DNA from: Asterochloris sp. CNOR1
Lineage: Eukaryota; Chlorophyta; Trebouxiophyceae; Trebouxiales; Trebouxiaceae
Length of the DNA: 64,000 bases
Assembly (NCBI GenBank): GCA_963969365.1
Contig: OZ017756.1
Coordinates: forward strand, 1,488,001-1,552,000
Direction: 5' to 3'
Below the pieces are notes generated by a model. That model was not told where the DNA came from. It did no database searches and saw nothing but the letters and a program-made list of their open reading frames with translations. Every line of letters begins with the position of its first letter. Position 1 is the first letter of the stretch. Positions 22,101-32,065 of the stretch are shown one piece after another. A program made the position numbers and the translations under genes.

Positions 22101-23960
22101 CTGATGGTGCAGCACAACGCCAAGCCTGCTTGGCACGTTGACCGGAGAAACACACAGCAGCAGGCATGGCAGAGCTGTAGCAGATGCATGCTGCTTTGAA
22201 CCATGACAGGCAAGGAATTTTGCAAGCTCAAGCCAGGCCTGTGCCTAGCAGACTCGGCATCTGCTTGGGCCGTTCATTGGTCAGGCCAAACCAGCCCTGT
22301 CACCCCTAGAGTCAAATGCTTCAGACTTTGTCTTGATCTACAATGTCCAACATGTTGTGCCCTGCATGGGGTGCTAGACAGACGCCTTGCTGCCACCGGC
22401 ACCTTATCTTAGAGAGCTGCCAGTGCAAGCCAGGCTCGTGCGCTTGACCAACCCAGTGACCGCTTTTGCAGGTGCTCGAAGCCACAGGGCCAGCAGTGCA
22501 AGAAATTCGTGTGGGAGGATCAGCACGTGAGCAGTCCAAGTGAGTTGCTCCAAGCACTTGTGGTCATGCTCACAAGTGCTTGTGCAGTGGTCATGCCGCA
22601 GCCTGTACTTGGAGGCTGGCGCATTAGGTGTTGGCAGTCTGCCCGCTGCAGCAGAATCTATAGTTTGAGCTTGCCTGCTTGCCTGAGGGCTAGCACGGAT
22701 GCGATGCAAGTTGGAACATGTCAAGTCCTTCAGAGCTGAGCTCCTCCCTCTATACTGACAGAGCATCGCCCTCACAGTGACACCTCTGGGCTTGCCTGCA
22801 GGTGTGCAGGCCACTTCTTGGGGGACGCCAGCCACCTCTGCGCTGCCAGCTGGTCCGAACCCCTATGGTGGGTTGTGCTGCTGCAGGCATGAGCAAGGTT
22901 GCAAACCTGTGCCTTGGCAGTTTCAGCCCACACGAGCTTGCAGAGTGAGACCGAGCATCTGTAAATATGGAGCAATATTGATGGACATGTCCTGACAACC
23001 ACCAGCTGGTTGTTTAGGACTGACATGTGAGGGGTCTCAGAGGCGGACTGGCGCTGCTGCAGGCAGCCCCATAGGCATTGCGCCTGGCTTCAGCGTGCCC
23101 AAGCCACAGCCGAGCTTCGACAGCCCGCCGGGGCCAGGTGGAGGTGGCGCGCCAACTGGGAACTGCTTTAAATGTGGCCAGTCAGGTAAGCAGCTGCCTT
23201 GGGCCCTGCTGACCTGCACGCAGGCCCACCCAACTTGACATCTCGATGCCACTCCGCCAAGTCAGACATGCTAGTGCTGATCCGCGCATCTGGCAGCGAG
23301 ATGCTGGATTCCAGGCTGCAGTGTGAGTTGCTACAGCTGGGACCCCCTGCCCCTGTGCAGGGCACTGTGCTGACGCTTGCCTTGCACTGCTCAGCGCCTG
23401 GTCTTGCATCGAGGGCATGTACTGTTGTGGCTTGCAGTGGCACGTCTGACACAAAGGTCCCAATGACCTGATGGGCCCCAAGACCTCAAAGTGGGCTGAT
23501 CAGATGAATGTACCTTTGCAGGGCACTGGGCAAAAGACTGTCCCCAGCAGTCTGGGGCAGGACGCGGCAGTGGTGGGCGTGGCAGCGGAAGGGGATGGAG
23601 AGGCCCTCAGCCCTGCTTCAAATGCGGGGAGATAGGTGAGACATGATAATGCTCTGCTGTGGGGGCAAAGTGCTGCAGGATTCAGACAAAGTGCTGGCAG
23701 GCAATTTGCAGAAGCATCTTGCTGACTGATAGATGTGTTGGCCAGGCAATACTGACGCCCATGCAGTGGCATGCAGTGCAGCATTGACTGGCCAGCAGAC
23801 ACAATTTGCTAATCTAACCTCTAAGCATGGGGCTGCAAGGCGCTGCAGGGCCTGCCCCAAGCTTTGGGCGTCCTTGCAGCCAAAGCCTTGCTGAAGGTAA
23901 ATGCTGGCGCTGTCTGCAGGGCACTGGGCACGAGACTGCCCCCAGCGCAGCAAAGTATGA
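19149..23960 (+). CDS. Protein with three GRF zinc fingers and two CCHC zinc knuckles
   Basis: Eleven exons join in phase into 356 residues: 19149-19158, 19277-19401, 19929-20133, 21012-21139, 21688-21814, 21984-22068, 22472-22526, 22810-22867, 23063-23185, 23522-23635, 23920-23960. Three zf-GRF modules (PF06839) are each split between two exons: CVCG...FWRCPAQ|GAKQCSYFAWAD, CQCG...FYKCSQAK|GEGCNYFAWAD, CDCG...WFYK|CSKPQGQQCKKFVWED. Two CX2CX4HX4C knuckles follow: CFKCGQSG|HWAKDC and CFKCGEIG|HWARDC. GRF plus CCHC is the tail arrangement of eukaryotic topoisomerase III alpha, but no topoisomerase catalytic domain lies upstream, where ClpR4 occupies the other strand. A single-stranded nucleic-acid-binding role is inferred. 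The 10-nt first exon rests only on phase (MSQ|GKRK). Confidence 0.82.
19842..19965 (+). repeat. Echo of GRF exon 5' edge
   Basis: Exon start 19921-19962 (ATGCAG|GGTG, CACTTTGCCTTGGCA-like) is echoed at 19839-19882, including CTGCAG|GGTGA and TCACTTTGCCTTGGCA. Confidence 0.85.
20101..20720 (+). repeat. About 250-bp tandem repeat built on an exon end
   Basis: The segment around exon end 20101-20195 recurs at 20326-20470 and, shorter, at 20660-20720. Each copy repeats the GGTGAGGCT donor, a CTCCAGG block, and (first two copies) TGTGTGCACTGCATGTGCGC. Confidence 0.85.
20935..21095. repeat. Inverted repeat pairing intron with GRF exon 2
   Basis: Intron bases 20935-20988 are about 80% identical to the reverse complement of 21042-21095, which spans the coding part of the second GRF exon. 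TGGTCCATGAGAC is exact against GTCTCATGGACCA. The pre-mRNA could fold into a hairpin of about 54 bp with a loop of about 53 bases covering the acceptor at 21011. Confidence 0.85.
21540..21725 (+). repeat. Three copies of a GRF exon 5' edge
   Basis: The true edge 21681-21725 (CCTGCAG|GGAGAGGGCTGCAACTA) is preceded by copies at 21609-21645 and 21540-21575. Both keep GCCTGCAGGGG-like acceptors. The 21609 copy also keeps CTGCAACTGCTTTG. Confidence 0.85.
22865..23122 (+). repeat. Echo of the first CCHC exon 5' edge
   Basis: Exon start 23053-23121 is echoed at 22869-22936: GCTGCTGCAGGCA, GGC(A)G, TTCAGC and CGAGCTT blocks occur in the same order and spacing. Confidence 0.75.
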
Positions 23961-24231
23961 GGTTGTGTGAGCTCTCAAATGACAGGCCATGAACATAAGC
24001 CAGTGTCACTGTCACTGTCATTGCAGCAATCCTGTACAAAAGGCTGCCTGTTAGCATTTGAACATAGCAGGAGCGGTTTATTTTGCAACATGCTCATGTA
24101 GTGTAGTTGATGGCTCAGCGCCTTTTAGGCAAGGCTTCCCGCTAGAGGGGCAGGAACATGTCTCAGTGCTTGTGGTCGACATCTTATTAGAACAGAAATG
24201 TGCGTACTGCTCGGGTCAAGAGTCGCTTGCT
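23961..24231. other. Convergent spacer GRF gene / CASP
   Basis: Holds the facing 3' UTRs. No coding sequence or clear TGTAA signal was identified on either strand. Confidence 0.6.
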
Positions 24232-27200
24232 TCACAAGCCGACAGGTAGCCTGGGATCACCAGCCTCAGCCCCGTTAGCCTGCAACATGGCTGAGCTCAG
24301 TTGCAGCCTTGCTAGGCGCACCTGGGTGTCTTGTATGTGAATGTGCATTGCAGCTGCAGACCAGCCTGGCCCCAAAGTGCATGGCACCCTGGTCTGCACA
24401 CGCCCAATCAGTCCAGTGCTCAAAATTGGAGATGTGTTTGGGTGTGGTGGCAGAGTCAGGGTCACCTGCTTGGCGCACAGGGCCACAAGGTCCTTGATGC
24501 TGGTGCTGTGCCTGTGGCTCCAGCGCATGAGTATAGCAAAGATCAGCAGGTGGAGTATCACTGTGTAGCTAAACACAAAGACACGGGCATGCCTGCAGCA
24601 TCAGCACGGAGGAGGTTCACAGGCTTGTCTGCACATCACCTGAGACAACATGCCTGCCTGCCAGCCAACTTTGGACAGCAGTCTTAAAGCCAACGCCAAT
24701 ATCCTATGACGCAGTCTCGCTGAGCACCTGTGGACCCACAAGCTTGGCAGCATGCCAGCTCTGCCCTCATGAGCACCCACGTGGAACACCTTGAATGCCA
24801 GCAGCCAGCCAACCCTGAAATGCCGGCGCACCAGCATGTTACTCGCACCCCAACAGCAGTCTGGACCCTTCTCAGGCCCCACCCCTGCCCGCCACACTGA
24901 GCTGAAAGATTCACAATTGAGCCTGCAAGCACACCAGAAGGCAGAAGGGACTCACCATTTGCCCAACACAAGCTCTCCATGCTCTTGGTCATCACAGCCT
25001 CTGTGCCCCACTCCCACCAGCATGCTGCCCACCTTCCCCAGATGCCACAGCCCCTGGGACTCACCAGCTGCCCGAGATGAACTGTCCAAACTCAAACATG
25101 ACCTTATCCAGCACATTCATTTTGGATCTGCGCTGGTCGCGTTCCCGCGCCCTGAAATCAGAGAAGGGGTTGACCTTCTCCTCGTAGGCAGTGCTGTAGC
25201 GGGTCTCCACCTCACCCAGCTCCGCGTCAAGGGCTGCAGGCAGCACACAGGGCCAATGAGTGCCCCGACACCTGACGAACACGGCACCTGGCCAACCTTC
25301 TCAGAAAGCTTGCGTGCAGCATGCTGCTGTGCACTGCCTGCCGTCTGGCAACCCTGAACACACTTGCTGGCTGACGACAATCAGCAGCACACCTTTCCTG
25401 CTGCGTCCGGCTGACTGGTAGCCCTGAACATACTTCAGCCTCTCCACCAGGGCAATGTTGTCTGCCCGCGAAGCTTCCAGGTCATTGCGGAGGCGCGAGA
25501 CCTGCACACTGACCTGCAGGAGCACAGGCGCAGTCAGCGTCTTTTGAGGCAAACTTCACAGCCTCTTGCAGGAAGTGTTGAGGAGAGAGCTCGCTTATAA
25601 CTGTGCTGGAGGCTGGCGCACATGCACAGCAAGGCATGCACAGCAAGGGATGCAGTGCAGGCCTGGGGGACCCTGGCACCCACCTCATTGTGACACAAAA
25701 GCCAGTGCTTACATGGCTCAAGGCACAGCAAGTGCTTGGGATTGCACAACACCTGCTGCACTGAGTGCTTGCCTGGCTGCTGTGCCGTGTTGGCATCCCA
25801 ATCGTGAATACAGAGCACTCACGATGTTACTTACTGAAAGCCCATGTTTGAAAACAAAGCACTCACGAAATCTTGAAGCTGGATTGGAGCCCTGCACCGT
25901 GGCCTCCTCCACATGCAGTGCTCACCCCTTACTTGCCACATCAGGACCCAAGGCACTGCAGAGAGCCACCTATGCTACCTGCTCCACCCCCTGCTGTGCC
26001 CTGCCCTTCTGGCAGAAGCCCTGTGTCAAACGCAGAGTCTTTCAGCCCTCAGCCCAGTTGCTGTGCCTGCTCCTTGACTTGCTGTGCCCAAACCCAGAGC
26101 ACACTGCTGACAACCATTCAACATTGCACAAGCCCCACCTGTGCTGCCTGCTCCTCCAGCTGCTGTGCCCGGGACCTGAAGCGGTCCCTTTGGCTGACCA
26201 ACACCCGCAACATGGCATGCTCCCCCTCGTCGGCCCCCTCTGCTGCCTGCTGAGCCGCCACGCTCGCCGGTGCTGCAAATCAGAGCCACAAGTGATTGGG
26301 GGGCAGGGCTGACTTCAGTGCTCCTGTGAGATGGAGTCAGAATGGGGTGACTTGCAGACACCGCAAAGCATGGAGATGGGCGCCTTTGGGGAACGCAGGC
26401 CACTTGGCTCATGCAGTGGGTCACTGGTCGCCTGTGCAACAACACCCTCAATGTTTAATGCCACAATCGTCAAGCATAGGCAGGAGCAGGCAGCAGCGCA
26501 CCTTCAAAGTCTAGGATCTCTGCCTGAGGGGTGCCATGGTCTCCCATGGTTTCGCTGCCAGACCTCCTGCAGCAGGAGGATCTGGAGTCAAGAGCGGTTG
26601 CACACACAAGCACCCTCCCTCAATGCTCGGCCATGCCCTTGTCTTTGTCAGGTGAAGTGCTTCTTGCTGCCAGCAAGTAGGGGAGTGCCGCCAGCGCTGC
26701 AATGATCACAGTAGACGGCCTGCCCAGGTCTGCCAGATGGGCTTGTGGACCCTGCTGTGCCTCGCCTTTGCACCATGTGCCCGGCTGCTGCATCAGCCCT
26801 CACCTCAAGGCCCCTCCCAGATCTTGGAGAACAGAGAGCCAAAGAAGGGCTGCTCACCTGTGCAGCTGGCGCCCCACGCTGCGCTCAGCCGCCAGCAGGT
26901 CCTCCTCCAGATGGCTGTTCAGGGCCTGGAGCATCTGCAGTTCGGCCTGCAGCTTCCCCACCTGGGCCTCCGCAGCCTCAATGCTGTCTGCAGGGGGCAA
27001 GTGCTCTTGACTACGATGCAATGCACAAAAATCTGTGTATGCCAGTGCCAAGATGCCTCAGCTGAGAGGCCTGCAGCTTGTCAACACGGGCGGTGGCGAC
27101 ATGTTGCTGACGCAGCACTTTAGGCAACCGTCAAACCTGCGCTGCTCTGAGCGGCAGGGGCCAGCATGCAAACAAGTCCCAGCTCCAGCCTGGTGTCCTG

Positions 27201-30200
27201 TCCTCACCACAAGATGGACTACTCCCAACATACAGCTGAGCTCACCTCCAGCCTCTGCCACCTGCAGCCTGGCCATGGTCAACTGATGCTCCAGGTGCCG
27301 ATTTTTCCTCAAGAGCAGTACCTCCATGCTGCTTGAGCCCTCTCCTGCACCAGCTGCATGCACATGGTGACTGCTCAATGGGTGCCTGCTGTGCAGCCGT
27401 GTGCAGCTAAGGTCCCAAACAGTGCGCCACATTCTGCTGCACTGGCCTTGATTTGTTGTCAAGCATAGAGGCTCGCATCAAATGGCATGACTCAGGGTAG
27501 CTTGCTGTCATGCAGGCACAACGCAGCTGAGGCACCATGAATTGAGACAAAGTGCGTCTGAGGGCCTAGGGTCATAGCACCTGCTGTCCCCTCCTCCTCG
27601 CCGGCAAAGCCCTCCAAGCTGTTGTACCCCACTGCCTGCAGCACCTGCACCTGCTGCCGCAGCTCCTCCACCTGCATGGCATACAATTCTGTTAGTCACA
27701 AGGAATGGTGTTGGTTTAACGACCCACTGCCTGCAGCGTCCGCGCCAGCCGCTGCAGCTTCTTCACCTTGCAGAGCATAGCCCAGGTGATGATCATTGCA
27801 GCTGTCCCTCGGACACCTTTGTCATTTGCACTGTACTGTCACTCCTACAGCAGGCCATGAGGGGCTGGAGCTCGAACAGACGAAGGCACCAGCGTGGCTT
27901 GGATGCTGGCTGTACATGGCCCACGGAGTCATGGAGACATAGCCTGCAATGCGGATGCAGCGTGTCTGGGCTGCCCTGGCAAGACAACTGCAGCCAATGC
28001 TAGCACCTGTTCATGGTGTCAAGTGAGGGTCCAGAAGGTTTCAATGAGAGCTTGCTCGTGGGTCTGCTCCTGCTGGCGGCTCACCTGCTGGTGCGTAGGG
28101 CGCTGTGCAAGCTCCTGTAGCAGCCTGGCCTCCTCAGCAGCCGCCTGGTCTGTCGCGGCCTGCAGAGCCTGGCACCTGGACTGCCACGCCGCTGTCTCTG
28201 CCTCGAAAGTCGCTGACAGCTGGCTGTAGTCCTGCTGCAGGCGGCTGGCAGCGGCCCTCTGCAGGGAGCAGCACAGCCTGTCAGCCCTGTCACGTGTCAG
28301 CAGAGGAAAGTGTCTGCCTGGGTACCTGTGCTGGCAGCTGGGCCCTGTGCAGGGATGAGCATCTATGACTGGCTCCTTGCACTATCAGCAGTGGACGCTG
28401 GCTGGTTGCAGACTGCTGGCAGCGGCCTGTGTAGGAAGCAGCAGCAGGGCCGCGCCCAGTGTGGGTGGCCTGCGGCAGCCCTCTGCGGGTAGCTGCAGCC
28501 ATTCACCTGGCACCGCATGGGCTGTGGACCTCCTCTGGACACGTCCCCGGCACAGACCATCGCAGCTGCCAGCCATGTCTGAGGCAAGCAGGCCCCAGTG
28601 GATCATTGTGCAGGTCCCCATGGTGTGCTGCCTTCAGCAGGGCCCCTGCTGGCCTATGCGGTGTTCAGCAGCCCCACTAGTGTAGCACTCGACTGACCTG
28701 GCTCTGCAGCTCACTGCGCAGGCTCTGCTCCACCACGCGGGTCTGCTGCTCCTGTGCGCTGTCATCAGCAGGGACCACAGAAGCCTGCAGCTGACAGAGC
28801 ACTGCTGAGCGCTCGAGTTGGTTTCCAATGCTTGGACCAGCGGCTGCCAGCATCCAGCACCACCAATGCAGCAGCACCTTGCGGTGTGAACGTTTACAGG
28901 CAGGGTCGGTCTGGCAGGCCAATGCCTGAACCTGCGGGCTTGGCCTTCTGCCTACCTGCTGCATGACCTTCTCACGCTCCCCCTCCAGTGCCAGCAGGCG
29001 CTGCTGGGCCCTGTCAACTTCAGCTGTCGCAATGTCCAGCTCGCTGCGCAGCCCAGCCTGCTCCTCTTCAGTACGGCTCTGCAGCCATGGTGGGGCAGCA
29101 TTGGGGCACAGTACAGGTTGCAGCAGGCACAGCTGAGCCCCTGTCCTCTCTGAGCACAGTTGAGCACACTGCGCAGCCCAGTCTGTTCCTCCTCCCAATG
29201 CGCCTCGGCAGCCCACAGCGCTGTGAAGGTGCCAACCGCAGCCCCTGAGAGGGACAGCTGCCTGAACAGTCACGGCAGCTGCAAGGCGGCCCGCTCCCTT
29301 CTCAGCATGGCTCTGCAGCCACAGCTATGGGGGCATATGCAGCGTTGCAGAGTGTGGAGACTGGTGGGTGGCATGCACGGCAGCAAGCGCATCCAAGCCC
29401 GGCGCAACCCACAAGTTTACCAAGCAATGCAGGCAGCAACTCATCTGCAGGACTGTCAGCTGCTTGGGTGCATGCCACTGGCAGGGCGTGGCTGCATCTC
29501 AGGAGGCTGGTGGTGTATCTTTGCACCCAAGCAAGATATCCAGGTCAGTCAGTGCGCAGAGGGCTGCCTTGATGCATAACAGCTGGTCCGGGGAGTGATG
29601 ATGCAGGCATGCTGTGCCTGCAGAGGCTGGGCTGTCCACCTAGGTGTCAGATGCTTCATCCTGGGGGCCCCTGGTGCATAGGTCCTGTCAGGGCTGTAGA
29701 CCTCACCTGGATGCTGAACAGCTGATTCTGTGAGGCCTGGTGCAGGCGCTGCATGTTGGTCAGGCTGGCACGAGCCTCCTCCAGAGCAGCTGCCAGGGTC
29801 TGCTCCCTCTGCTGGGCCTCCTGCAGCTCGCGCTCACTGGAGGCTGCGGCTGCTGTCTGGGAGGCCTCTTCCAGCTGGCGGTCCTGCAGGAGGGCAACTC
29901 AAGACGTTGCTGCCCTGCAGGCATTGAGCTACGCTGCTGGGCCTAAACAAGCACGTCCGGAATTTTAGAGGCTGATAGTACAGGTTCAGGTTGCTAAGCT
30001 GCTGTGACATGCCTGATGTTGCAGGGCTGCCTGCAGCCTGCACTCCCTGCAGGCTGCACTGCTGTCTGCGATAATTCCAGACTTGCAGAAAACCAGGCAG
30101 TGCTGAAGACGAGACATGACGTACTCTTGGCCCTCCTGCACCATTTGGCTGCAACATGAGGCCTAAGGAATGCTTGGCCTGACTTGCTGTAAGCTGTTGG

Positions 30201-31961
30201 GCAGGGCCAGCATCCAGCCTCTATGTCAGCTGTGCTTGCTTTGCCCTAGCCAAGACTGCTGCCGGCCTGCAAGACTGCAGGTTGTCGAGCCAGGTCCACT
30301 CGTCCCTTGGTATCACAGCAACAGGAACCCTACCTTGTCGGCCAGCTGGGCCTCCAGCTGGCGGATGCGCTGGTTGAGGCTGGTGATTTTTATGTCCTGG
30401 TTCTTCAGGTGGCTGCTCTCCTCCTTGTACTCTGCCAGCTCCACTGCCACCTTCTTCAAGTCAGTCTCCAGCTCAGCCGTGCGGGCCAGTGCCTCCTGCA
30501 TGTTACAGGCTCGATCTCTGACACAGAGGCCTGCCCGATGCCGGGGCGGCAGGTGTCACTTGCAGGCGCTGTGCTCCGCAAACAGGTCCTCACACGGATG
30601 CTGCGTGGCAGCGCATGGTGAGGTGATACCACTGTTGTTCATGCTGGTAGAAATGCAGGGCAGGGCTCTGGACTGCCCTGCCAACTTTACCCAATGTATG
30701 CTAGCCTGCGGCAGCTTTGGCGGTGGAGCTTAGCATGCAGGCAGCATCCTCTTGCCACATTGAGCCGGCTGCCAGGCGGCAGATGACCACTTACCAGAGC
30801 TGCCTGCAGGGCCTGGGCAGGGTCTGGGGCCTCATACAGCTTCTGATAGACTTCCAGGAAGCTCCCCTCTGCCATCTTGGCCCTGCAAGCATGCAGGCGC
30901 CCTCAGGCAATGCTGCAAATACCAACTGTGAGCAGAAAGCAGCAGCCCCCTCGAATGCAGGAAGGCGTTCAACAGCGCGAGCATGCTGTCAGCAATGCTG
31001 GCGCAGCAGCCCAGGCGGTTTGAGCCCCTGCTCAAACAGATCCATCAGCTTGAGCCAAACCCCCCTGCCAAGGAGCAGGGTCGATGCCAGCCTAAAGATG
31101 TCAGCCAAAGACGTGTGCAGCAGCGCTTTGCATGCAAGCAGCAACAGAGCATGGAGCGACAGCTCGCCCTGCCGGCCTGGTCAGCACTCCTCATACTAAG
31201 CTTAATGAATGCAAGCTTCCTCCTGAGCAGTCCCCTTACCTTGTTGTCAGGCGATCCACTTCCTCCTGATAGGCCCGCAGCAGAGCCCCCACTTCCTTGG
31301 CCACCTCTGCAGATGCAGCCTTCCTGAACTCTGCAGGGGCATGCATGCTGAGGTGTCAAGCAGCAATCGTGGGTCAGGGGCAGGCTGTAATGTGACATCT
31401 GCAGGGACACAATGAGCTCTGCATGGTCCCCCCACGTTCAGGTAGGCATCAAGGCCAGGCATTCTGCCATAGCCCTGGTGCAAGCAGCCATGGGATGCGG
31501 CGCAGCCTGCCATGGCATAGCAGATCTTGTACTAGCATCTCCAGGCACCAGCAGCGCTCCTTCCTGCAATCTGCCGCCCTTGCATCCAAGACAGCAGCGA
31601 TCAGTGCCTCATTTCAGGATTGATTCGTCAGGCTTCAGCCATGCCAGACAGCTAGTGCTTGAAGCCCACCCTTGGTGGTCTCTGCCAGCTTGCGCCTGTT
31701 CTTGACAGACGCCTCCTGCTGCTCTGCCACCCTCATGCCTTTCTCGTCCAGCTGACTTCTGAACCTCTCCAATTCAAAATCTGCATCAAACACCACATCC
31801 AATTGGCCAGTCATCTCATGAGCCGATCCTGCCACAGTGTGGCTGCAAGCAGCTGCATCACCTTTCCAGAAGGCACAGACCCCATGTAGGCCTGCAATAG
31901 GGCTGCCTTTGGTGTCTTGAGGGGCCTCTCCTGAGCCCACTCTGGCCAGGATTCTCTTCAT
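24232..31961 (-). CDS. CASP: CASP golgin, tail-anchored Golgi coiled-coil protein
   Basis: Seventeen exons join in phase into 690 residues, close to plant CASP (about 690): 31961-31862, 31780-31670, 31330-31240, 30882-30795, 30495-30334, 29883-29707, 29078-28956, 28784-28698, 28258-28085, 27671-27581, 27353-27246, 26987-26858, 26262-26139, 25513-25393, 25233-25065, 24592-24466, 24321-24232. Hallmarks in order: CAFWK|DFELERFRSQLDEKG and VKNRRKLAETTK at the N terminus, EVYQKLYEAPDP, a long coiled coil, QVQVLQAVGYNSLE, VSQRDRFRSR, YEEKVNPFSDF at about residue 579, and a single C-terminal membrane span (VFSYTVILHLLIFAILM) with WSHRHS after it. It tethers intra-Golgi vesicles. The acceptor at 26262 (GAG) is unusual but required by phase. 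The gene starts 104 bp after the CDCA7-like stop on the same strand. Confidence 0.93.
25961..26184 (-). repeat. Three copies of a CASP exon 3' edge at about 84-bp spacing
   Basis: The exon end and donor at 26131-26184 are echoed at 26051-26100 and 25961-26014. CCTGCTCC and CTGCTGTGCCC blocks align, and the outer copy still has a CCACCTAT (donor ATAGGTGG in gene sense). Both copies lie downstream in gene orientation. Confidence 0.85.
27621..27772 (-). repeat. Echo of the VEEL exon inside the upstream intron
   Basis: The true exon (+ strand 27625-27671) encodes VEELRQQVQVLQAVGYN. At 27729-27775 a copy reads VKKLQRLARTLQ and shares CACTGCCTGCAGC, GCACC/GCGCC and CTGCAGC blocks. Conserved CASP homology joins QRPTHQQ directly to VEELRQQ, so the copy is not needed as an exon. 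Confidence 0.75.
28230..28500 (-). repeat. Copies of a CASP exon 5' edge
   Basis: The edge at 28234-28276 (GGCTGGCAGCGGCC..GCAGGGAGCAGCA) is echoed at 28404-28444 (TGCTGGCAGCGGCCTGTG..GGAAGCAGCAG) and more weakly at 28464-28497. Confidence 0.8.
29037..29345 (-). repeat. Copies of a CASP exon start region
   Basis: The exon start region 29037-29085 is echoed at 29157-29200 (CTGCGCAGCCCAG and CTG/TTCCTCC blocks) and at 29302-29330 (GGCTCTGCAGCCA acceptor block). Confidence 0.8.
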
Positions 31962-32065
31962 CGCGTGCGAGTGCCTGGCTCAAGCTCAAGCCAGGCTCTA
32001 GTCGCGGCACACGGCTTTCAAGTTCTCGACGAGATAGGCATATGTACTCGATTCACGAAGACTGG

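Noticed and set aside
19149-23960. Annotation as DNA topoisomerase III alpha
   Set aside because: Only the zinc-finger tail type is present. No toprim or catalytic tyrosine region can be found on this strand upstream.
25566-26312. Plus-strand open frame of 248 codons
   Set aside because: It is a shadow of CASP exon 26262-26139 and of tandem junction copies. Composition is Cys/Pro-rich low complexity.
27729-27778. Possible extra CASP exon encoding VKKLQRLARTLQ
   Set aside because: Plant CASP homology joins QRPTHQQ directly to VEELRQQ with correct phase. The segment is an echo of the next exon and lacks a standard acceptor.
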